Assembly: GCA_963707695.1 (NCBI GenBank)
Contig: CAVPQY010000004.1
Coordinates: 310,001-374,000 of the forward strand
Length of the DNA: 64,000 nt
Source of the DNA: JAOPZW01 sp963707695
GTDB lineage: Bacteria > Actinomycetota > Thermoleophilia > Solirubrobacterales > Solirubrobacteraceae
Direction: 5' to 3'
Below, one piece after another: positions 57,144 to 64,000 of this stretch (within the stretch, counting starts at the first letter, position 1; the number at the start of each line of letters is the position of its first letter). The position numbers and the translations under genes were made by a program. The notes under the pieces are model-generated. The model saw nothing but the letters and a program-made list of their open reading frames with translations, made no database searches and was not told the DNA's origin.

Positions 57144-58253
57144 TCAGAACAGCGAGTCCTGCAACGGCGCGCCCCGTCCCTCGCGGGCGACGCCGCCGCC
57201 CGTCGCCGGCGCCCCGCCGCCCGCCGGATCGCCGCGCAGCGGCCGGCGGGCGGCGTCGCCGGCCGGCCGCGCCCCGGCGGCCCGCCGCAGCCGACCCGGG
57301 CCGTCACGCGTGAAGGAGCGAAACCGCGTCCGCCCACGCCGCAGCACGGCCTCGATCCGCTCCCGCTCGGCCTTCGGGGCGTAGGCGCCCCGGGCGTAGA
57401 GCTCCTCGTAGCGCGGCACGAGGTCCGGTCGCTGGGAGCGCAGCCAGTCGAGGAAGATGCCGCGCACCTCGCCGCGCAGGTGCAGCGTGATGCCGCCGAC
57501 CGACGTGGCGCCGGCGTCCGCGGCGAGCGCGAGGATCGCCTCGACCTGCTCGGGCGCGTCGTTGATCCCGGGCATGAGCGGCGCGATGAGGATCCCCGTG
57601 GGGATGCCGGCCGCGTTGAGCGCCTTGACGGCCTCGAGGCGGGCTCGCGGGCTGGGCGTGTGGGGCTCCGTCGCCCGCCACGCCCCCTCGTCGAGGGTCG
57701 GGACCGAGAGGTTCGCGGACACGTCGGTCACCGCTGCGAGCTCCTGCAGCAGCGGGAGGTCGCGCAGCAGCAGCGGGGACTTCGTCAGCACGGAGCACGG
57801 CGTCGCCGTGTCGCGCAGCGCGGCCCAGATCCCCGGCATGAGCCGGTAGCGGCCCTCGGCCCACTGGTAGGGGTCGGTGTTCGTCCCCATCGCCACGTGC
57901 TCGTGCGTCCACGAGGGGCGCGACAGCTCGGCCCGCAGCACCTCGGGCACGTTGACCTTGACGACGATCTGCTGCTCGAAGTCCCGTCCCGCGTCCATGT
58001 CCAGGTACGTGTGGGTCGGACGGGCGAAGCAGTACACGCAGGCATGGCTGCAACCCCGGTACGGGTTGATCGTCCACCGGAACGGCATCGCGGACTTCGC
58101 CGGGACGCGGTTGAGCGCCGACTTCGCGCGAACCTCGTAGAAGCGCGTCTCCAGCGCCTCGGGCGCGTCGAAGTGGCGGACGACCGCCGGCTCCTTGTAG
58201 CCCGGCAGCGCGGCCCGTCGCTCCTCGTCGATGGTCAGGTTGGCCCAGCGCAT
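57144..58253 (-). CDS. Rv2578c-family radical SAM protein (SplB-like)
   Basis: In this 369-residue protein the radical SAM cluster motif is NPYRGCSHACVYCFARPTHT (Cys-x3-Cys-x2-Cys). YLDMDAGRDFEQQIVVKVNV, VAMGTNTDPYQWAEGRYRLM, SVLTKSPLLLRDLPLLQELA and GILIAPLMPGINDAPEQVEA are the usual family blocks. The N-terminal MRWANLTIDEER fixes the ATG at 58253. The family is distantly related to spore photoproduct lyase. A LexA-type box overlaps the start codon, supporting a DNA-damage role. An Arg/Gly-rich tail ends the protein. The reaction is not known. Confidence 0.85.
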   Translation of the reverse strand: MRWANLTIDEERRAALPGYKEPAVVRHFDAPEALETRFYEVRAKSALNRVPAKSAMPFRWTINPYRGCSHACVYCFARPTHTYLDMDAGRDFEQQIVVKVNVPEVLRAELSRPSWTHEHVAMGTNTDPYQWAEGRYRLMPGIWAALRDTATPCSVLTKSPLLLRDLPLLQELAAVTDVSANLSVPTLDEGAWRATEPHTPSPRARLEAVKALNAAGIPTGILIAPLMPGINDAPEQVEAILALAADAGATSVGGITLHLRGEVRGIFLDWLRSQRPDLVPRYEELYARGAYAPKAERERIEAVLRRGRTRFRSFTRDGPGRLRRAAGARPAGDAARRPLRGDPAGGGAPATGGGVAREGRGAPLQDSLF

Positions 58254-58270
58254 GCGAACGCATGTTCGCA
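58253..58270 (-). promoter_or_regulatory. LexA/SOS box over the start of the radical SAM gene
   Basis: TGCGAAC-GCAT-GTTCGCA at 58253-58270 contains GAACGCATGTTC (58256-58267), a perfect GAAC-N4-GTTC SOS box with 7-base arms. It overlaps the ATG at 58253, so LexA would block the start of the gene and the mscS gene behind it. Confidence 0.8.
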
Positions 58271-58297
58271 CGTCCGGCGGACAGGTGTCGCGGGGCG

Positions 58298-59629
58298 CTA
58301 GGCGCTCAGGCGGGCCAGGAGCGACATCTCGCCCTGCAGCGTCGTCGAGGTCGCGGCGGTGATCTGCACGGGCACGAGCTCGCCGGGCTCGGCCAGGCCG
58401 GCGAAGTTCACCGTCTTGCCGTGCGGGGAGCGCCCGCGCAGGCGCGACGGGTCCGTCCGCGACGGACCCTCGACGAGCACGTCGACGGTCCGGCCGACGA
58501 ACCGCTGGGCGCGCTCGCGGGCGCGCCGCTGGACGACCTCGACGAGGCGCTCCATCCGCTCCACCGCGACCTCGTGCGCGACGAGCCCCTCCGTCAGCGT
58601 CGCCGCCTCGGTGCCCCGCCGCGGCGAGAAGATGAAGGTGAACGCTCCGTCGTAGCCGACCTGCTCGCAGACGTCGAGCGTCGCGGCGAAGTCGTCCTCC
58701 GTCTCGCCCGGGAACCCGACGATGATGTCCGTGGTCAGCGCGGCGTCGGGGACGTGCTCGCGGATGAGGGCGACCCGGTCGAGGTAGCGCTCGCGGCTGT
58801 ACGTCCGCCGCATCGCCTTCAGGACCCGGGTCGAGCCGCTCTGCAGCGGCAGGTGGATCTGCGGGCACAGGCTCGGAAGCTCGGCGTGCGCGCGCACGAC
58901 GTCCTCGCGCATGTCCTTGGGGTGCGGGCTCGTGTACCGGATGCGGTCGAGCCCCTCGACCGCGTCGACGGCCCGCAGCAGCTCGCTGAACGAGGTGGCC
59001 CCGCCCCCGGCGGCCCGGAGGTCGCGGCCGTAGGCGTTGACGTTCTGCCCGAGCAGCGTGACCTCGCGGACGCCGTCGGCCACGAGGCCCTCGACCTCGG
59101 CGACGAGCTCGGCGAGCGGGCGGCTGACCTCGCGCCCGCGCGTCGAGGGCACGATGCAGTAGCTGCAGCGGCAGTTGCACCCGACGGAGATCTGCACCCA
59201 CCCCTGGTGCCGGCGCTCGCGGCGGGCCGGCAGGTGGCCCGTGAAGCCCTCGAACTCGAAGAAGCCCTGCGCGGTCAGCGAGTCGCTCGTGAGGAACTCG
59301 GCGAGCTTGTGCACCTGGCCGGGGCCGAAGGCGACGTCGACGAAGGGGAACTGGCGGAAGACGTCGTCCTTGACCGACTGCGCCCAGCACCCGCCGACGC
59401 CGATCACGACGTCCTCGCGGCGGCGCTTGAGCGCGGCGGCGTGGCGGAGGTGCGCGACGAAGCGCTCGTCGGCCTTCTCGCGGATCGAGCACGTGTTGAA
59501 GAGGATGAGGTCGGCGTCGTCGCGCTCCTCGGCCGCCGTGTAGCCGAGCCCCTCGAGCATGCCCTGCAGGCGCTCCGAGTCGTGCTCGTTCATCTGGCAG
59601 CCGAAGGTCGTGACGTGGAACCGCCGCAT
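58298..59629 (-). CDS. miaB: tRNA-2-methylthio-N6-isopentenyladenosine synthase MiaB
   Basis: This 443-residue protein has an N-terminal MTTase domain with three Cys: TTFGCQMNEHDSERL, LFNTCSIREKADER and GVGGCWAQS. The radical SAM motif is VGCNCRCSYCIVPSTRGREV. Later blocks are EVTLLGQNVNAYGRD, LHAELPSLC-like LPSLCPQIHLPLQSGSTRVL, and DIIVGFPGETEDDFAATLDV. The TRAM domain ends it (VLVEGPSRTDPSRLRGRSPH). It adds the methylthio group to i6A37 made by MiaA. The gene is 26 bases after rny, in the same direction. Confidence 0.95.
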   Translation of the reverse strand: MRRFHVTTFGCQMNEHDSERLQGMLEGLGYTAAEERDDADLILFNTCSIREKADERFVAHLRHAAALKRRREDVVIGVGGCWAQSVKDDVFRQFPFVDVAFGPGQVHKLAEFLTSDSLTAQGFFEFEGFTGHLPARRERRHQGWVQISVGCNCRCSYCIVPSTRGREVSRPLAELVAEVEGLVADGVREVTLLGQNVNAYGRDLRAAGGGATSFSELLRAVDAVEGLDRIRYTSPHPKDMREDVVRAHAELPSLCPQIHLPLQSGSTRVLKAMRRTYSRERYLDRVALIREHVPDAALTTDIIVGFPGETEDDFAATLDVCEQVGYDGAFTFIFSPRRGTEAATLTEGLVAHEVAVERMERLVEVVQRRARERAQRFVGRTVDVLVEGPSRTDPSRLRGRSPHGKTVNFAGLAEPGELVPVQITAATSTTLQGEMSLLARLSA

Positions 59630-59655
59630 CGTGCCGGCAAGGGTAGGCGGCGGGC

Positions 59656-61113
59656 TCACTTCGCGTAGTCGACCGCGCGGCTCTCGCGGATGACGGTGAC
59701 CTTGATCTGCCCGGGGTACTCGAGCTCCTGCTCGATCTCGCGGGCGATGGCGCGCGCGAGCCCCGTGGCGCCGTCGTCGTCGACGGCGCCCGGCGTGACG
59801 ATGACGCGGATCTCGCGCCCGGCCTGCATCGCGTAGACCTTGTCGACGCCCTCGTGGCGGGTGGCGATGTGCTCGAGCTCGCGCAGCCGCTTGACGTACT
59901 GCTCGAGCGACTCCCCGCGGGCCCCGGGGCGCGCGCCCGAGAGCGCGTCCGCGGTCTGGACGATGACCGCCTCCACGGTCTGCGGCTCGACCTCGTTGTG
60001 GTGGGCCTCCATCGCGTGGGCGACCGCCTCGGTCTCGCCGTGCCGACGGGCCAGGTCGCCGCCGACGAGCGCGTGGGGGCCGTCCACCTCGTGGGAGACC
60101 GCCTTGCCGACGTCGTGCAGGAGCGCCGCGCGGCGCGCGGTCTTCGGGCTCGCGCCGAGCTCGTGGGCCATGAGCGCGGCGAGCTGCGCGCACTCGACCG
60201 AGTGCGCGAGGACGTTCTGCCCGTAGGACGTGCGGAACCGCAGGCGCCCGAGCAGGCGGACGATCTCGGGATCGACGCCCTGCACGCCCGCCTCGAGCAC
60301 CGCCGCCTCCCCCACCGCGACGAGGTGCGCCTCGAGCTCGGACTTCGTCTGGAAGTACGTCTCCTCGATGCGCGCCGGGTGGATGCGGCCGTCCTGGAGG
60401 AGCTTCTCGAGCGTCAGCCGCGCGAGCTCGCGCCGGACGCCGTCGAAGGCCGACAGCACGACCGCGTTCGGCGTGTCGTCGATGATGAAGTCGACGCCGG
60501 TCAGGTTCTCCAGCGCGCGGATGTTGCGTCCCTCGCGGCCGATGATGCGGCCCTTCATGTCGTCCGACGGCAGCTGCACGACGGACACCGTCGTCTCCGC
60601 GGCGTGGCCGGCGGCCAGCCGCTGCATCGCGACGGACAGGATCGAGCGCACGCGCCGCTCCGCCTCGCGCTTCGTGTCCTCCTCCACGGCCCGCAGGACC
60701 TTCGCCGCGTCGTGGCGCGCGGACTCCTCGACGTCGCGCAGGAGCGCCTGCTTGGCCTGCGCGGCGCTCATGCCGGCGGCGCGCTCCAGGGCGCGGGTCT
60801 GCTCCTCGCGCAGGCGCTCGAGCTCGGCCCGCTCGCGGGCCAGCTCCTCCGCACGGGTGCCGAGGTCCGCGTCGCGGCGGTCGAGCGCGGCCTCCCGGCG
60901 CTCCAGCGTGCGCTCGAGCGCCTCGATCCGCTCGCCGCGCCGGGTCAGCTCGGCGTCGCGCTGGCCGCCGCGGTCGACGGCCGGCGGGACGGCCTCGGCC
61001 ACGCCGGTGACGGGGACGAGCGGCGCGGCCCCGCCGGCCCCGCCGGCGCGGAACAGCAGCGCGGCGGCCACGAGGCCTCCCGCCAGCACGATCGCTGCGA
61101 TGACGATGCCCAT
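59656..61113 (-). CDS. rny: Ribonuclease Y
   Basis: This 485-residue protein has an N-terminal membrane anchor (IVIAAIVLAGGLVAAALLF). A long coiled coil follows (RIEALERTLERREAALDRRD and later). The KH domain is MKGRIIGREGRNIRALENLT. The HD domain has HSVECAQLAALMAHELGASP and AALLHDVGKAVSHEVDGPHA. It starts mRNA decay at the membrane. An unusually long 5' leader (about 260 bases) with a good promoter precedes it. The gene is upstream of miaB in one transcription unit. Confidence 0.95.
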   Translation of the reverse strand: MGIVIAAIVLAGGLVAAALLFRAGGAGGAAPLVPVTGVAEAVPPAVDRGGQRDAELTRRGERIEALERTLERREAALDRRDADLGTRAEELARERAELERLREEQTRALERAAGMSAAQAKQALLRDVEESARHDAAKVLRAVEEDTKREAERRVRSILSVAMQRLAAGHAAETTVSVVQLPSDDMKGRIIGREGRNIRALENLTGVDFIIDDTPNAVVLSAFDGVRRELARLTLEKLLQDGRIHPARIEETYFQTKSELEAHLVAVGEAAVLEAGVQGVDPEIVRLLGRLRFRTSYGQNVLAHSVECAQLAALMAHELGASPKTARRAALLHDVGKAVSHEVDGPHALVGGDLARRHGETEAVAHAMEAHHNEVEPQTVEAVIVQTADALSGARPGARGESLEQYVKRLRELEHIATRHEGVDKVYAMQAGREIRVIVTPGAVDDDGATGLARAIAREIEQELEYPGQIKVTVIRESRAVDYAK

Positions 61114-61380
61114 TGCCCTGTCCTCTCCCTGGGGACCGGGGCGATGCCCGGCCCAGGCCTGGTCGTCGTGGTCACAGGGCGAGCGGCCGGTCCGCGGAGG
61201 CGGCTCGGCGGGTCGGCGGTGCGGCCGGGCCGCACGTCAGCAGGCGCTGGGGAGGGTGGTGGTCGAAGGGCGCAGGCGCGTGGTGCGGAGCTGCCGGACG
61301 GACGGTGGTCGTTGGGTGTCGGAAAGGCGCGGTTTGCTGGGGCTTCGCCGCCCCGGAGGGCCGGACGTTCGCTGCTCCGG
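61114..61380 (-). other. Long 5' leader of rny, no gene seen
   Basis: From the promoter at 61381-61409 to the rny ATG lie about 260 transcribed bases that hold no supported reading frame on either strand. Short inverted repeats, for example GGGGC-TTCGCC-GCCCC near 61344, can pair. With RNase Y as the product, autoregulation through the leader is plausible but is inference. The rest of the gap to recX, 61410-61453, shows nothing else. Confidence 0.45.
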
Positions 61381-61409
61381 ACTCTAGTGCCGGGGGCGCC
61401 GGCGCGCAA
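61381..61409 (-). promoter_or_regulatory. Sigma70-type promoter for rny
   Basis: On the minus strand TTGCGC (61404-61409) and TAGAGT (61381-61386) are separated by exactly 17 bases. It is one of the best promoters in the window and lies about 260 bases from the rny start. Confidence 0.6.
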
Positions 61410-61453
61410 TCGGAGCCGTGCCGCGCCGGCGACGCCGGGCGGCCGTCTCGGCG

Positions 61454-61945
61454 TCAGCCGTCGCGCTCGAAGCGCCGCACGGCCTGGTAGGCCAGGTCGA
61501 GGTCGTAGCCGCGCCGCGCGAGCACCCCCAGGGCGCGCTCGCGCCCGGCGTCGTCCTCGGGCGCGTCCCGCACCCGGCGGCGCAGCACCTCGACGGCGGC
61601 GTCGAGCTCGTCGCCGTGGTCGCGGTCGCCGAGCGCCTCCTCGACCACCTCGTCGGCGACGCCGAGGGCCCGCAGGCGCCGCGCGATCCGGTCGGCGCCC
61701 CACCCGTCGAGGTTGCGGCGGTCCTCCGTGAAGCGCCGGGCGTACCCGGCGTCGTCGAGGTAGCCCTGCAGGACGAGCTCGGCCACGGCGTCGTCGATCG
61801 TGCGCGGCTCGACGCGCTTGGCCTCGAGGTGGCGCCGGACCTCCGCAACCGTGCGGTCGCGGCGCCCGAGCCACCCGTACGACAGGTCCAGTGCGTGCTG
61901 CAGGCGGGCCTCGGGGTCGCCCCCGAGCAGCTCCCCGCGGGTCAC
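61454..61945 (-). CDS. recX: Regulatory protein RecX
   Basis: The 163-residue protein has three RecX repeats. Repeat one is LQHALDLSYGWLGRRDRTVA, then EVRRHLEAKRVEPRTIDDAV. Repeat two is LVLQGYLDDAGYARRFTEDR and the following RIARRLRALGVADEVVEEAL, and repeat three is the C-terminal ALGVLARRGYDLDLAYQAVR. It binds inside the RecA filament and limits its activity. It is 16 bases after recA in the same direction, the usual recA-recX order. It starts with GTG. Confidence 0.9.
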   Translation of the reverse strand: MTRGELLGGDPEARLQHALDLSYGWLGRRDRTVAEVRRHLEAKRVEPRTIDDAVAELVLQGYLDDAGYARRFTEDRRNLDGWGADRIARRLRALGVADEVVEEALGDRDHGDELDAAVEVLRRRVRDAPEDDAGRERALGVLARRGYDLDLAYQAVRRFERDG

Positions 61946-61961
61946 CGGAGGACCTGCGGGC

Positions 61962-63056
61962 TCAGGCCGCGGCCGGCTCGGCGACCTCGACGGGGACCAC
62001 CAGGTCCTCGTCGTCGTCGGCTGAGAGCTTGGCGAGGTCGCGGTCGAGGCCCAGTGCCGTGTAGATCTTGTCCTCGATCTCCTTGGCCACCTCGACGTGC
62101 TCGTTGAGGAAGGCCTTGGCGTTGTTGCGCCCCTGGCCGAGCCGCTCGTCGCCGTAGGAGAAGAACGAGCCGGACTTCGTCACGACGTTGTGCTCGATGC
62201 CCAGGTCGATGAGGCAGCCCGCGGTCGAGATGCCCTGACCGAACTCGATGTCGAACTCGGCCTGCCGGAACGGCGGCGCGACCTTGTTCTTGACGACCTT
62301 GACGCGGACGCGGTTGCCGACGGCCTCCGTGCCCTCCTTCAGCGTCTCGATCCGGCGGATGTCCAGGCGCTGCGACGAGTAGAACTTCAGCGCGCGGCCG
62401 CCGGGCTGGGTCTCGGGCGACCCGAACATCACGCCGACCTTCTCGCGGATCTGGTTCGTGAAGAGGCAGATCGTCTGGGTGCGGTTGAGGTTGCCCGCGA
62501 GCTTGCGCATCGCCTGGCTCATCATCCGCGCCTGCAGGCCGACGGTCTGGTCGCCCATCTGGCCCTCGAGCTCGGCGCGCGGCGTCAGCGCCGCCACCGA
62601 GTCGACGGCGACGAGGTCGACCGCGCCGGAGCGCACGAGCATGTCGGCGATCTCCAGCGCCTGCTCGCCGTAGTCGGGCTGGGAGACGAGCAGCTCGTCG
62701 ATGTCGACGCCGATCTTCTGGGCGTAGAGCGGGTCCATCGCGTGCTCGGCGTCGATGAAGGCGCAGACGCCGCCGAGCTTCTGGGCCTCGGCGATGATGT
62801 GGTACATCAGCGTCGTCTTGCCGGAGGACTCGGGGCCGAAGACCTCGACGATCCGCCCGCGCGGCACCCCGCCGATGCCCAGCGCGAGGTCGAGGGACAG
62901 GGCGCCGGTGGGGATGGCGTCGACGCGCACCCGCGCCCCGGGGTCGCCCATCCGCATGACGCTGCCCTTGCCGAACTGCCGTTCGATCTGGGTCAGGGCG
63001 CCCTGGAGGGCGGTGTCCTTGGCCTTCGCGGCCTTCTCCTGCTCGGTGGGGGGCAT
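61962..63056 (-). CDS. recA: Recombinase RecA
   Basis: This 364-residue protein has Walker A EVFGPESSGKTTLMYHIIAE, the L1 and L2 loops (LEGQMGDQTVGLQARMMSQA and TNQIREKVGVMFGSPETQPG) and Walker B DLVAVDSVAALTP. An acidic C-terminal tail (LSADDDEDLVVPVEVAEP) ends it. It forms the filament for homologous recombination and activates LexA self-cleavage. The ATG at 63056 fits the family N-terminus. A -10-like TAGGTT lies at 63119-63124, with an AGAGGA element between. No perfect SOS box is seen upstream. Confidence 0.97.
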   Translation of the reverse strand: MPPTEQEKAAKAKDTALQGALTQIERQFGKGSVMRMGDPGARVRVDAIPTGALSLDLALGIGGVPRGRIVEVFGPESSGKTTLMYHIIAEAQKLGGVCAFIDAEHAMDPLYAQKIGVDIDELLVSQPDYGEQALEIADMLVRSGAVDLVAVDSVAALTPRAELEGQMGDQTVGLQARMMSQAMRKLAGNLNRTQTICLFTNQIREKVGVMFGSPETQPGGRALKFYSSQRLDIRRIETLKEGTEAVGNRVRVKVVKNKVAPPFRQAEFDIEFGQGISTAGCLIDLGIEHNVVTKSGSFFSYGDERLGQGRNNAKAFLNEHVEVAKEIEDKIYTALGLDRDLAKLSADDDEDLVVPVEVAEPAAA

Positions 63057-63118
63057 CTCGGTCGTGGCGTCCTCTCGCGTCTGGAGGCGCACATGGTGCG
63101 CGGTGGGTCGGACGGAAA

Positions 63119-63124
63119 AACCTA
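63119..63124 (-). promoter_or_regulatory. -10-like TAGGTT upstream of recA
   Basis: TAGGTT on the minus strand would start a transcript with a leader of about 55 bases. No convincing -35 or LexA site is visible. Confidence 0.35.
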
Positions 63125-63157
63125 GGCGCGCCCGTGTGCCACGGCCCCCCGGGAACG

Positions 63158-63731
63158 TCACGCCGGCGTGACGAGCGGCACGCGCTCCAGCGGCTCGTAG
63201 CGCGCCGGGGTGGGTGGGGCTGGGTTCAGGTGGGAGCGGTACAGCGTGACGGCCTCGCCGGCGAACGCGGCGGGCGCGAGCGGCGTCACGCGCCGACAGG
63301 TCGCGCCGCGGCGGGGCGCCGCGCCGGACCCGCGCGACCGTCACGTGCGGCAGGTAGCGGCGGTCGTCCGGCACGAGCCCGAGGGCGTCGACCAGCGCGA
63401 CCTGGACGGCGGCCTGCAGCGCCGCCAGGGCGCCCCCGCGGTCCTCGAGCTCGACCGTGAGCACGTGCGGGCGGCGGGGCGAGAGCCAGCGCGGCGTCCC
63501 GAGCTCGAGTGCCGGCGCGGCGACCCCCGAGGCGGCGTCCCGCACCGCCTCGGCGGCGAGGTCGACCTCGCCGAGGGCCCGGTGGCCGAGGAAGAGGAGC
63601 GTCGCGTGCAGGTCGTCCTCGGCCACGGCGCGCAGCGCGTGGTCCGCGCCGGCGGCCGCTCGCCCGAAGGCCCCGAGCGACGCCCGCACGTCGGCCGGGA
63701 GGTCGAGCGCCACGAAGAGCCGGGCGCTCAC
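63158..63731 (-). pseudogene. thpR: RNA 2',3'-cyclic phosphodiesterase (ThpR/LigT), frameshifted
   Basis: From the GTG at 63731 the frame gives RLFVALDLPADVRASLGAFG and the first HxT motif DDLHATLLFLGHRALGEVDL. The second is RYLPHVTVARVRR, close to the C-terminus, as in 2H phosphoesterases. At about 63287-63298 the frame is lost. One base shift restores VTPLAPAAFAGEAVTLYRSH and LNPAPPTPARYEPLERV, the usual C-terminal strand and helix, ending at a TGA at 63158-63160. Both HxT motifs lie before the shift, so a truncated product might fold badly. A sequencing error is possible. It overlaps the cinA stop (GTGA). Confidence 0.65.
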
Positions 63732-64000
63732 GCCGCCGGCGGGGCGCCGGCCGCGGCCGGCCCTCCGCCCGGCGCGCGCGCGCCCGCGCCCGCCGGACCT
63801 CCGTCCGCCGCAGGGGCGCCGCCCTCCCCCAGCAGCACCCGCCGGGTCAGGTGCAGCGCGACCGTGGTCGAGCGGTCGCGCACGTCCGCGCGGCCGCCCG
63901 GCAGGTGCACCCGGCGCGTCAGGCGGTCGCCCGCCCCCGTGCTCACCGAGAAGCACACGGTCCCCACGGGCTTGTCCTCCGTGCCCCCGCCCGGGCCCGC
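63728..64000 (-). CDS. cinA: CinA-family nicotinamide-nucleotide amidase, C-terminal fragment
   Basis: Only the last 90 codons are in the window; the frame is open at 64000. It begins AGPGGGTEDKPVGTVCFSVS, the conserved GPGG...KPVGTV strand of the CinA C-terminal (PncC-like) domain. LTRRVHLPGGRADVRDRSTT and VALHLTRRVLLGEGG follow. An Ala/Pro-rich tail then ends the protein. PncC activity deamidates NMN in pyridine-nucleotide recycling. The place just before thpR-recA is the common one. Whether the N-terminal COG1058 domain is present cannot be seen. Confidence 0.85.
   Translation of the reverse strand, partial: AGPGGGTEDKPVGTVCFSVSTGAGDRLTRRVHLPGGRADVRDRSTTVALHLTRRVLLGEGGAPAADGGPAGAGARAPGGGPAAAGAPPAA

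Noticed and set aside
62957..63160. SOS box upstream of recA
   Set aside because: I searched by eye for GAAC-N4-GTTC between recA and thpR and found none; recA may be controlled by another sequence.

Overview
The window is 64 kb of very G+C-rich DNA from a bacterial chromosome, almost certainly an actinobacterium and probably of the class Thermoleophilia (Solirubrobacterales-like). This rests on three things: the base composition, heavy use of GTG starts with GTGA/ATGA stop-start overlaps, and the content (a MurT/GatD pair, an Rv2578c-type radical SAM protein, a recA-recX-rny-miaB block, DUF488, DUF4395 and DUF429 genes). The taxonomic placement is inference. I see no rRNA, tRNA, insertion sequence, phage or CRISPR array; the region is core chromosome with many small actinobacterial families.

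Region by region. 1-1141 holds the 3' end of a murJ-like gene, a secreted cupredoxin, and two broken gene remnants. 1138-12388 is a run of single genes and short operons: two or three MBL-fold hydrolases, a cupin operon, a secreted nuclease with a lamin-tail-like domain, NUDIX, DUF488, Rieske, S4, a zinc metallopeptidase and an ABC-F protein. 12452-17177 has a PadR regulator with a palindromic promoter, a coupled DUF6909-like/SDR pair, a Gfo/Idh/MocA oxidoreductase, and a candidate stand-alone structured RNA with its own promoter and terminator. 17207-25919 is signalling and house-cleaning: GAF-GGDEF-HD-GYP, three HAD or phosphoesterase proteins, GroES-like, fructosamine kinase, LMW-PTP and aldo/keto reductase. 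25980-27101 is a c-di-AMP (ydaO-type) riboswitch followed by a peptidoglycan-binding NlpC/P60-like hydrolase. 27222-35777 is mostly secreted or membrane proteins, including a PHM-like/cupredoxin fusion, a GT4 glycosyltransferase and a phosphodiester glycosidase.

35788-41050 is a packed operon ending in lipid kinase - MurT - methyltransferase - GatD (lipid II amidation). 41099-44623 is a four-gene osmoprotectant ABC transporter. 44676-48200 carries DUF4097, dUTPase, HflX and two paralogous HTH-Mop regulators. 49035-53042 is diaminopimelate synthesis (dapE-dapC converging on dapD-dapF), followed by miaA, a FIST protein, an SDR and MscS. 57144-64000 is DNA repair and RNA metabolism: an SOS-boxed radical SAM gene, miaB, rny, recX, recA, a frameshifted thpR, and the 3' end of cinA.

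Functional threads. Cell-wall precursor supply (dap genes), modification (MurT/GatD) and turnover (NlpC/P60) are all present, with the last apparently under c-di-AMP control. A recurring TAnnnT hexamer 6-10 bases before start codons shows that many genes here are probably transcribed as leaderless mRNAs.
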